IMG/VR virus record: IMGVR_UViG_3300029309_000191
Span: 1-31,753 of that record
Source: a virus
Length of the DNA: 31,753 bases
Strand: one strand, 5' to 3'
Shown: positions 6,389 through 13,629 of the stretch, in pieces
Layout: each line of letters starts with the position of its first letter
How positions within the stretch are numbered: the stretch's first letter is position 1
Made by a program: the position numbers and the translations under genes
Notes under the pieces: model-generated
What the model saw: only the letters and a program-made list of their open reading frames with translations
Databases searched by the model: none
What the model was told of the DNA's origin: nothing

Positions 6389-7296
6389 TGCCCGTACCCG
6401 TAATTTTAAACCGAACGTCTAACCCTGCATCACCTACGGTGCATACGAAGACGATTTGGACCGGAGGAACGGGTAACGGTCTTTTTACGGCTAATAAGAA
6501 CTGGACCAGTGCCGTCCCGGTTCAAGGCGGTATAGCGTACTTTGCAGATTCTTCTAAGTCTCTAACCGGTAATACTGATCAGCAAACTCTAAACCTAGAT
6601 CAGCTTCGGGTTAGTTCTTCCTTTAACGGAAGCCTCGGTACAAGTTCGAATCCTCTTAAGATTAACTCTACAAAGGTCGTGCTAGATGCTCGGTCTAGCG
6701 ATATCCATTTACAAGGGTCGTTTAAAGAAATAATCGTAGTCGGAGCCGAAGGTATTACAAAAGTCGGCGGTATCTCTACTAATAGGATAGAAAAGCTGAT
6801 TCTTGCTCGGTCCGCCCAGAACGTAGAACTTACTGCAGGTAAATGCGAAGAGGTAATATTAGGAGGTACTTCGTCGCTTACCGTAGATTCAGGAGTAACC
6901 GGAGACAACACGCTTACTTTGTTTGCGGGTATTAATAACGGACGGGTCTCTAGAGACTCTACCTTAAGCTCTGCTTCTAACTTTATAGACCTCCAAGTAA
7001 CCGGTAGAGCAGATAGTAACGCTCGTGTCGGAAATCTTACTCTTCTTGCGGGTTCTCTATTCGAGGGTAAATCCACAACCGGAGTGCAAACCCGGCTCAC
7101 CATGTACGGAGGCAAGTTAAGAGTTATGGCGGCTAACTCTAGCGACGGCTTTGCAGTCCTTAACTCCGACCTTTACGGCGGTATTCTTTCGGATAGAGGT
7201 AGCAATAGGGACTTGACCTTTACCAATAACGCGAATATTTTAGGCTCGGTCGTTCTCGAATTAGAGAGCGGATCGACTGTAGGAGGTCTTACCTAA
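6388..7296 (+). CDS. Beta-helix-like fibre protein, WTGG family (paralog of 25560-26396)
   Basis: A 302-residue protein. After a short leader it reads TIWTGGTGNGLFTANKNW, then a beta-strand-rich body with regular short strands and turns (Leu/Val every other residue, many Asn/Gly/Thr/Ser). This suggests a parallel beta-helix. The WTGG...NW opening and overall plan match the protein encoded at 25560-26396, so the two are probable paralogs at opposite ends of the structural region. The ATG overlaps the previous stop as TAATG, and the same arrangement joins it to the ParB-like gene. It is likely a fibre or spike; an enzymatic active site is not evident. Confidence 0.85.
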   Translation: MPVPVILNRTSNPASPTVHTKTIWTGGTGNGLFTANKNWTSAVPVQGGIAYFADSSKSLTGNTDQQTLNLDQLRVSSSFNGSLGTSSNPLKINSTKVVLDARSSDIHLQGSFKEIIVVGAEGITKVGGISTNRIEKLILARSAQNVELTAGKCEEVILGGTSSLTVDSGVTGDNTLTLFAGINNGRVSRDSTLSSASNFIDLQVTGRADSNARVGNLTLLAGSLFEGKSTTGVQTRLTMYGGKLRVMAANSSDGFAVLNSDLYGGILSDRGSNRDLTFTNNANILGSVVLELESGSTVGGLT

Positions 7297-7796
7297 TGAA
7301 CGTACAAGATGCGCTTAAGCCGCTCTTAGTAGATATCGACTCTTTGCACGCGGACCCGTCTAACGCTCGTAAGCATGACGATAGGAATATTCAAGCTATC
7401 GCCGCGAGTCTCGTAAGGTTCGGGCAAACTAAACCGGTCGTCCTTCATAAGAACGGTAAGACGATTATCGCAGGTAACGGAACCTGGGAAGCGGCGAAAA
7501 GCCTACGCTGGAAAAAGATAGCGGCGGTAACTACGGACCTTAAAGAGTCGGACGCAGTCGCTTACGGTATCGCGGACAATAAGACCGCAGAACTCGCGGA
7601 ATGGGACGACGACGTTCTACGAAGTCTCTTGGAACCGATGGCAGACGACTTAGCTTTGTCTACCGGGTTTAACGACGAAGAGCTTAAAGAGCTACTAGAG
7701 ATAGACTTTAGCCCATCGTCTAGTGAGGAGCAAAGTAAGCTCGACGAGGAGAAGACTACAAAATGCCCGGAATGCGGCTATGAGTGGAAGTCCTAA
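7296..7796 (+). CDS. ParB-like (ParB/Srx fold) protein with C-terminal zinc ribbon
   Basis: A 166-residue protein. Residues about 11-31 (DIDSLHADPSNARKHDDRNI) and then GQTKPVVLHK and TIIAGNGTWEAAKSL match the N-terminal ParB/sulfiredoxin fold, known as a CTP-binding or nuclease-like domain. The last residues contain C157-x-x-C160 (CPECGYEW), half of a zinc knuckle. There is no partition partner (no ParA) and no helix-turn-helix of a chromosomal ParB. In phages this domain often sits beside DNA modification genes. Here it overlaps the Mom-like gene by 17 bases and precedes terminase, so it probably helps modification or its coupling to packaging. It is read as TAATG with the fibre gene. Confidence 0.9.
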   Translation: MNVQDALKPLLVDIDSLHADPSNARKHDDRNIQAIAASLVRFGQTKPVVLHKNGKTIIAGNGTWEAAKSLRWKKIAAVTTDLKESDAVAYGIADNKTAELAEWDDDVLRSLLEPMADDLALSTGFNDEELKELLEIDFSPSSSEEQSKLDEEKTTKCPECGYEWKS

Positions 7797-8469
7797 ACTT
7801 TACTTGGATTGGTGTTCGGCTAAAGCCGCTTCTTACGCTTGTACCCGGTGGCATTACTCCGGAGTTCTACCAGCGTTTAAGACTGCTAAGGTCGGAGTTT
7901 GGGAAGCCGACGAATATAGAGGTTGCATCGTATTTACGAACCCCATGCCTCCTGCACGAAAGCGGTTTAAATGCTCGAACGGTCAAATAACCGAACTCGC
8001 TAGAGTCGCCTTACGTTCGCATTATCATCCGGTCTCTAAGATGATCCGTATAGCCTTAAGGATTCTAAAGAAAGAGAACCCAGGTCTTAAGGTATGCGTC
8101 TCCTACGCCGACTCCGGGCAGGGTCATCACGGCGGTATTTATCAAGCCGCAGGTTTTCGCTACTTCGGAGCTGGAAAAGGAACTAAGGAGTATTTCTATA
8201 AAGGTCGGTGGGTTCACGCTCGCTCTATCGGTCAAGCCATAGATACCGGAAAGCTAACCGAAGATGGATGGAACCTACCTAATAGACCTTCCGGTTTGAA
8301 GCATTGTTACGCTTTAACGCTGGACAAACGTGGCTCCTACTCTATACCCTTAGAGGATAAGCCTTACCCGAAACGACGCGTATTAAGTGACACGAGTGAC
8401 ACGAAAGCCTCCCAGGCTTTAAAGACCGGTGCAACTCCGAGTAGTACGCTCCAGAAAGGTAGAGCCTAA
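7780..8469 (+). CDS. Mom-like DNA adenine modification enzyme
   Basis: The frame extends to 7723, but the ATG at 7780 gives 229 residues, close to the roughly 240 of phage Mu Mom. HYSG at 25-28 with LP following, the strand GCIVFTNP, ELARVAL with R75, and YADSGQGHHGGIYQAAGF at 109-126 match the Mom family in order and spacing. The spacings of Y26, R75, D111 and Y121 resemble the residues I recall as essential in Mu Mom. Mom has a GNAT-like fold and converts adenine to an N6-carbamoylmethyl form, blocking many restriction enzymes. In Mu the gene is very late and tightly controlled. Here it lies between fibre and terminase genes and is coupled to a ParB-like gene, so it is probably co-expressed with late genes just before packaging. 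The C-terminal 50 residues are basic and Ser/Thr-rich. Confidence 0.9.
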   Translation: MSGSPKLYLDWCSAKAASYACTRWHYSGVLPAFKTAKVGVWEADEYRGCIVFTNPMPPARKRFKCSNGQITELARVALRSHYHPVSKMIRIALRILKKENPGLKVCVSYADSGQGHHGGIYQAAGFRYFGAGKGTKEYFYKGRWVHARSIGQAIDTGKLTEDGWNLPNRPSGLKHCYALTLDKRGSYSIPLEDKPYPKRRVLSDTSDTKASQALKTGATPSSTLQKGRA

Positions 8470-8801
8470 TGCCCGCCCCAGTAGACCTAGACGTAGAGCA
8501 GCTTAAAAAGCTAGCGGCGATGCAATGCACCTTCGAGGAGATAGCGGCTTGGTTCGGTATCTCTAGAGCGACTCTCTATAACCGAACGGAGTACCGAGAG
8601 TTAATCGAGCAGGAGAGACTTAAGGCTTTGGCTTCTCTTCGGAGAAATATGTTCCAAAGCGCATTATCTGGTGACCGGCAGATGATGGTATGGCTCTCTA
8701 AGCAGTACCTAGGGATGCGGGAGAAGACCGAGACTAGCGGCGACGGCAACGTGGAGCTAGTTATGAAAATGGTAGAAGCGAAGCCGCCTGATGAAGCTTG
8801 A
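8469..8801 (+). CDS. terS: Terminase small subunit
   Basis: A 110-residue protein. Residues 6-36 contain a helix-turn-helix (QLKKLAAMQCTFEEIAAWFG then ISRATLYNR). The tail LRRNMFQSALSGDRQMMVWL followed by KQYLGM is the typical signature of small terminase subunits of this class. It would recognise the packaging site and load the large subunit. It starts by TAATG overlap with the Mom-like gene and overlaps the large subunit by 11 bases. Position and motif make the call firm even though sequence identity in this family is usually low. Confidence 0.9.
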   Translation: MPAPVDLDVEQLKKLAAMQCTFEEIAAWFGISRATLYNRTEYRELIEQERLKALASLRRNMFQSALSGDRQMMVWLSKQYLGMREKTETSGDGNVELVMKMVEAKPPDEA

Positions 8802-10092
8802 ACGGGAGATACAACTTTTACCGCCGCAGCTACGTTTCATTAAGGCTAACGAGCGGGAGGTTATCTACTCCGGAGCGTTCGGTGCAGGTAAGACGCGAGC
8901 CTTATGCTTGAAGCTCGCTAGCCGGGTTATTGGCTTCCCAGGGTCTAGAGAGGGTCTAGCTCGTAAGCACCTAGTTAGCCTTAAATCGACGACTCTAAGA
9001 ACGCTTCTAGAGTCAGACGGGAACCTTCCGCCGGTTTTACCTCTAGGAAGCTATACGCACAATAAGAGCGAGCGGACTATTAAGGTTCATGGCGGCGGTA
9101 CTATTTACTACTTCGGCTTAGGCGATGCCGAGGACTATCAAAAAATCGGGTCTCTTAACCTTTCAGGATGCGCGGTAGACGAAGCCGTAGAGCTAACCGA
9201 GGCGGACTGGACAATGCTTAGAGGTCGCGTACGTCTAAAGCTAGACGGTCAATCTATGCAGCTATACGGAGCCTGTAACCCAGGCGCGCCGTCGCATCAC
9301 CTAGCTAGACGATTCGGGTTAGCTGGAGGATATAAACCGGCGGATAACTGCAAGGCTATTCAGACAAGAAGCCCGGATAACTTCTTTCTTCCCGAAGAGT
9401 ACGTTAAAGACCTTATGAGTCTTACCGGCGTAGCTTTCGAGCGATACGTTGAAGGAAAGTGGAGAGGCGGAGAGGGTCTCGTTTTCGACCGCTTCGACCG
9501 AAGCCTTCACGTACGCGAACGGGAAGAAGAATGGAAGCGAATCGTCGTAGGTCAAGACGAAGGTTATACGAATCCTGCTGCTCTAGTCGTCCTAGGTGAA
9601 GACTCCGACGGTCGTTTGCATATCTTGGAGGAATGGTATAGAACGAACCAGCTAGAGGAGGACGTTATTAAGGCTGCTAAAGATATAGCCTCTAGATACC
9701 GAGTCGAGAGCTTCGTAGTAGACCCGTCCGCCGCCAAGCTCCGAGCCTCTATGCACAGCAGTGACCTACCCGTAACTCCGGCGGATAACGAGGTTTTCCC
9801 AGGAATCCAGAAGGTGCAGCAGAGGCTACCTAGAGCGGGAGACGGGAAGCCTAGACTAACCGTTGATCCGCGATGCGAGAACCTTATACGAGAGTTTGAG
9901 TCTTACGAATGGCTCGGAGGTTCAAGCGGGTTTAAAGATATACCGAAGAAGGAGAACGACCACGCCTTAGATGCTCTGCGGTATGCGGTGGTCTACTTCG
10001 ACGGCAGTAGCATAGAACCGAGAGTACGAGTCGCAGGGACGGAAGAAACGGGAACTCGCTTTGAAGAAGAACGAATGTGGAGAACTTTCTAA
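8791..10092 (+). CDS. terL: Terminase large subunit (ATPase-nuclease)
   Basis: 433 residues, normal for the family. Walker A is GAFGAGKT at 28-35. Walker B with the catalytic Glu is CAVDEA with D130-E131. The RNase H-like nuclease has D256 (GQDEGYTNP), D311 (VVDPSAAK) and D390-H391...D394 (NDHALDAL). It powers DNA translocation into the prohead and cuts the concatemer. The ATG lies inside the small subunit gene, so expression is coupled. The portal gene follows by TAATG. All key residues are present, so the enzyme should be active. Confidence 0.97.
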   Translation: MKLEREIQLLPPQLRFIKANEREVIYSGAFGAGKTRALCLKLASRVIGFPGSREGLARKHLVSLKSTTLRTLLESDGNLPPVLPLGSYTHNKSERTIKVHGGGTIYYFGLGDAEDYQKIGSLNLSGCAVDEAVELTEADWTMLRGRVRLKLDGQSMQLYGACNPGAPSHHLARRFGLAGGYKPADNCKAIQTRSPDNFFLPEEYVKDLMSLTGVAFERYVEGKWRGGEGLVFDRFDRSLHVREREEEWKRIVVGQDEGYTNPAALVVLGEDSDGRLHILEEWYRTNQLEEDVIKAAKDIASRYRVESFVVDPSAAKLRASMHSSDLPVTPADNEVFPGIQKVQQRLPRAGDGKPRLTVDPRCENLIREFESYEWLGGSSGFKDIPKKENDHALDALRYAVVYFDGSSIEPRVRVAGTEETGTRFEEERMWRTF

Positions 10093-13000
10093 TGCTCGAT
10101 AGACTCCGGCAGGCTGTTGGACTTAAAGCGAAACGCGACCGTTTAGAGTACGTCCGCTCTACGATCAAACCGGAAGCGACCTACGGAAGCGGTAGACAAC
10201 GAGAGCATCAAGCCGCGATGCTTAAGCTTCTTAGCGGGTACGTCTATTCCGCCGTAATGATGAACGCTCGGAGTATCGCAGCCCAACCGATCCGCCTTTA
10301 CGCGTCCTTAGAGACGAGAGCTAATAAGCATTGGGCTACTAAGTCGGTTTCTAAATCTACGACTCGTTACCTAAAAGGCGACTCCCAGCAGAGACCCGCT
10401 AAGTCTGCAATGCTCGGCTCTAATACCGGCGGCGACTTAGTAGAGATTTACGACCACCCTATTTTAGACCTTCTTAATCGCGTCTCTCCGTTTATGGACG
10501 GCTATAACTTTGCGGTCCTTCGTAAGACTTTCCTCCAGGTCTCCGGTAACGAATATCTGCACCCGATCATCGGTCCGCTCGGCTACCCGGTCGAGCTTTG
10601 GGTTATGCCGTCGCAGCACGTAAAGATTCTTCCGACTCGTGACGAGCGGATGATTGAAGGCTACGAGTACGGCATTCCTCCGAATCAGTCTAAGTTCTTG
10701 CCCGATGAGGTCTTGCATAACCTCGTCCCTTCTCCCGACGATCCTCTATACGGGTCCGGCTGGGTATCCGCCGCCGCTCCTGCAGCCGGTCTTCTTCAGT
10801 CTATGGATTCTTACGAGAAGCACCTTTTCGAGAATCAGGCTAGACCGGACTGGGGTATTTTCATTAAGGAGCATCTCAACGAGACCCAATGGAATCGTAT
10901 GGTCTCTTATCTCGACGCAAACCTTAGAGGTAACAGGAACTCCGGTAGACCCTACATTTTCGAAGGCGGATCGGACGCTAGACCTCTCCAGTTCTCTCCG
11001 CGTGACCTTTCATTTTCCGACGGAGAAGAGCGGAAGGTAGAGACTATTGCAGCCGTCTCCGGTGTCCCGGTATCTCTTCTTAAAGCGAACGACCCTAACC
11101 TAGCTTCTGCTCAGGTCGGCTTTGCGTCCTATATGCGAGATACTATCCACCCGTACCTCGTAGCGGACGCGGAGTTTTTAAACCAGCAGCTCCTTCCGCT
11201 CTTCGGTTCTCTCGGAGAGGGACTCTTTCTCGCATACGACAATCCGGTGCAGGAGGACGACGAGCGTATTTCTCGCGTCCTTATGTCCGAGGTATCTACC
11301 GGCGTTCGCTCTATTAACGAGGCTAGAGCCGAGCTTGGTCTAGACCCGAACGAGCAAGGCGACGAGCTGCGGGTTAACGGCGTTCCTCTAGACGTTATCG
11401 GGCAACCTCCAGCTATCCCAGCCTTTGGAGCGTTGTCCGTTCCTGGGGAGCAAGCCGAAAAAGCCGTAGATAGCCCAGGAGAAAAGGCGGAACGGTCGGA
11501 GGTCCGAGTAGGTTCTTTTGTCGAATGGAGGACCGAAAAGGGAAAGTATCTAGGCAAAATCCGCCGGTTTAAGGACTCCGGGACCGAACCCGGAACCATC
11601 GGAGAAGGAGAAGCTACGGAGTCGGACCCTATCGTTTTCGTGCAGGTCTACGTAAGGAACGAGGACGGTAGCTTTACGCCTTCCGACCGAGAAGCTCCGG
11701 TTAAGCTCTCTCGTCTTACAGCTTCCAAAGAGCCGGAGAACGTGCAAGAAAAAGCCGTAAGCGAGTCCGTAAGAGAGTCTCTTAAGAAGAAAGCCGACGA
11801 GCATAACGAAGAAGTCGGAGACGCTAAAAGCAAAAGAACGAACGTAAGAACCCTCGTAGCGGTCTATGAGAGAGGTATTGGAGCTTACCAGAGCCAGCCG
11901 GGTTCGGTCCGACCCCAGGTAAGCTCGGCTGAGCAGTGGGCTATGGCACGCGTTAATGGCTTTCTCCACGCTCTAAAGACCGGGAAGTTTAAGCGTAAGC
12001 CTTTTGATACGGACCTTTTACCGGAGAGCCACCCTCTCTCTAGTAAGGGAGAGAAAGCAGAAAAGTCCGAGCTTCCTTATTATAAAGACTATTTTACGAC
12101 GTTAGAAGAGGCGGAGGAGAGAGCTAAAGAGCTAGGCTGCGAAGGCGTTCATACGGCTGCAGGAGACGCGTACGGTTACGACGGTCTTATTTATATGCCC
12201 TGCGACTCCCATAGTTCTTACGAGGAAACCGTAGAAGCTCAACAGAAAAAATACGAGGACATAGACTTTACGCCTCCAAAGGACGTTCAAGAAGAAGCTA
12301 AACGCGGTTTAGAGTGGCGTAAAGAGCATAACCGAGGAGGTACGGAGGTCGGAGTAGCTAGAGCTAGAGACCTTAGTAACGGCGTTAGCGTATCTCCGGA
12401 CACGATTCGACGTATGACGAGCTACTTTGCACGGCACGAAGTCGATAAAGAAGGCGAAGGATTTAGCCCAGGAGAAGAAGGCTACCCGTCCGCCGGTCGT
12501 ATCGCCTGGGCCTTATGGGGAGGAGATGCGGGAAACCGTTGGTCTAGCTCTATCCGAGACCGTATGGACGCGGAAGACGATAAAGGCGAGAAGGTTACGC
12601 GGAGAGACGACGAGAGCTTAAAAGAATGCGTAGCTCGCGGAATGGAGACGCTACTAGGTGAAGGCTACGACCGAGACCAAGCCGTAGCTATCGCCTATAG
12701 CCAATGCGAGCTTAAGAGCGTAAAGACCGCCTTTCTAACCGGTATGGAGCCGGAAATGAAGAAGAAGGCTTTTAGCTCGATGGACGGCGAAGTATGGCCC
12801 GAACGGTCCTACGAAGCTCGTAAAGCTATCGAGGACGTAGAGGACTTCGCGGACTATGACGCGGTAGACGCGGACGAGGACGTAAGGGAGGGAGAAGCCC
12901 GAAACCCGGCCCAAAGAATCCAAAAGAACCTTGTAAAGGTCTTCCGGTCTCAGGTTAACCAAGTCGTCCGGGCTTTACGCGGAGAGAAGAGCTTTGGACC

Positions 13001-13628
13001 CGGAGACCTCCTTAACCTGCTTAGCTCGCTTTCTGGAGCCGAATCGGACTACCTCTCGGCGGTTCTTGGCCCTATGGCCTCCGCGACTGCTGCAGGCGGT
13101 AAGTTCGGTCTCGATGAGGTCGGCGTTTCTCTTAGCTTCGACGAGACTAACCCCAGGGTCGCAGAGTTCGCTAACAGCTACGCCCAGAGCTTTGCTAAGG
13201 AAGCCTCTAGAGCTTCGCTCCTCCGGGTCCGTTCGGTTATTTCTAGAGGTCTAGAGCAGGGTATTGGGGCGCAGGCTATCGCTAAGGAGCTAGAGACGGA
13301 CTACGCGTTTAGCCCACAGAGAGCGACGGTCGTAGCTCGTACCGAATCGGCTAGAGCTTTCGTCGAAGGCGAGCGGCTTGGTTGGTCGGAGTCCGGCGTA
13401 GTTCGCGGTAAGCAATGGAATCTAGCTCCTGGAGCTTGTCCCTTTTGCGAGCAAACCGCAATCCGTGGAACGTCGAAGGTCTTTAATTTAGACGAGCCTT
13501 TTTACGCGAACGGCGAGACCATTACCGCAGGAGGTAAGACGTATACGGTTAAATATGGCGACGTTCAAGGCGCGCCGCTTCATCCTAATTGCCGTTGTGA
13601 TATTACGGCGGTTCTAATTGAGGAATAA
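10092..13628 (+). CDS. Portal protein fused to MuF-type minor head protein, with inserted modules
   Basis: A GTG at 10077 is in frame, but the ATG at 10092 overlaps the terminase stop (TAATG) and has a GGAGAA site, giving 1178 residues. Residues about 1-440 are an HK97-type portal (RSIAAQPIRLYA, VSGVPVSLL, LGLDPNEQG). About 470-540 is a small beta domain (VEWRTEKGKYLGKIRRF). About 565-640 is a helical module (ERGIGAYQ, GSVRP, ARVNGFLHAL). About 660-715 and 728-875 are further modules (GLEWRKEHNRGG, SYFARHEVDK, YPSAGRIAWALWGGDAGNRW). From about 940 comes a MuF-like domain ending in C1116-P-F-C1119 and HPNC1167-R-C1169, a likely zinc site. Separate portal and MuF genes are usual; here one chain would place the minor head protein at the portal vertex. 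Confidence 0.92.
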   Translation: MLDRLRQAVGLKAKRDRLEYVRSTIKPEATYGSGRQREHQAAMLKLLSGYVYSAVMMNARSIAAQPIRLYASLETRANKHWATKSVSKSTTRYLKGDSQQRPAKSAMLGSNTGGDLVEIYDHPILDLLNRVSPFMDGYNFAVLRKTFLQVSGNEYLHPIIGPLGYPVELWVMPSQHVKILPTRDERMIEGYEYGIPPNQSKFLPDEVLHNLVPSPDDPLYGSGWVSAAAPAAGLLQSMDSYEKHLFENQARPDWGIFIKEHLNETQWNRMVSYLDANLRGNRNSGRPYIFEGGSDARPLQFSPRDLSFSDGEERKVETIAAVSGVPVSLLKANDPNLASAQVGFASYMRDTIHPYLVADAEFLNQQLLPLFGSLGEGLFLAYDNPVQEDDERISRVLMSEVSTGVRSINEARAELGLDPNEQGDELRVNGVPLDVIGQPPAIPAFGALSVPGEQAEKAVDSPGEKAERSEVRVGSFVEWRTEKGKYLGKIRRFKDSGTEPGTIGEGEATESDPIVFVQVYVRNEDGSFTPSDREAPVKLSRLTASKEPENVQEKAVSESVRESLKKKADEHNEEVGDAKSKRTNVRTLVAVYERGIGAYQSQPGSVRPQVSSAEQWAMARVNGFLHALKTGKFKRKPFDTDLLPESHPLSSKGEKAEKSELPYYKDYFTTLEEAEERAKELGCEGVHTAAGDAYGYDGLIYMPCDSHSSYEETVEAQQKKYEDIDFTPPKDVQEEAKRGLEWRKEHNRGGTEVGVARARDLSNGVSVSPDTIRRMTSYFARHEVDKEGEGFSPGEEGYPSAGRIAWALWGGDAGNRWSSSIRDRMDAEDDKGEKVTRRDDESLKECVARGMETLLGEGYDRDQAVAIAYSQCELKSVKTAFLTGMEPEMKKKAFSSMDGEVWPERSYEARKAIEDVEDFADYDAVDADEDVREGEARNPAQRIQKNLVKVFRSQVNQVVRALRGEKSFGPGDLLNLLSSLSGAESDYLSAVLGPMASATAAGGKFGLDEVGVSLSFDETNPRVAEFANSYAQSFAKEASRASLLRVRSVISRGLEQGIGAQAIAKELETDYAFSPQRATVVARTESARAFVEGERLGWSESGVVRGKQWNLAPGACPFCEQTAIRGTSKVFNLDEPFYANGETITAGGKTYTVKYGDVQGAPLHPNCRCDITAVLIEE

Positions 13629-13629
13629 A

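Noticed and set aside
7723-7779. Longer start for the Mom-like protein at 7723
   Set aside because: The added 19 residues are Arg/Ser-rich read-through of the ParB frame, while the ATG at 7780 gives the family length and a clean N-terminus.
11129-11969. Minus-strand frames opposite the portal fusion
   Set aside because: Ser/Arg/Leu-rich translations with no ribosome site, explained by codon bias of the portal gene.
9283-13577. Two GGCGCGCC octamers (about 9283 and 13570)
   Set aside because: Both fall inside coding sequence in unrelated contexts (terminase and MuF domain) and are explained by Ala/Pro codons. No further structure is associated.
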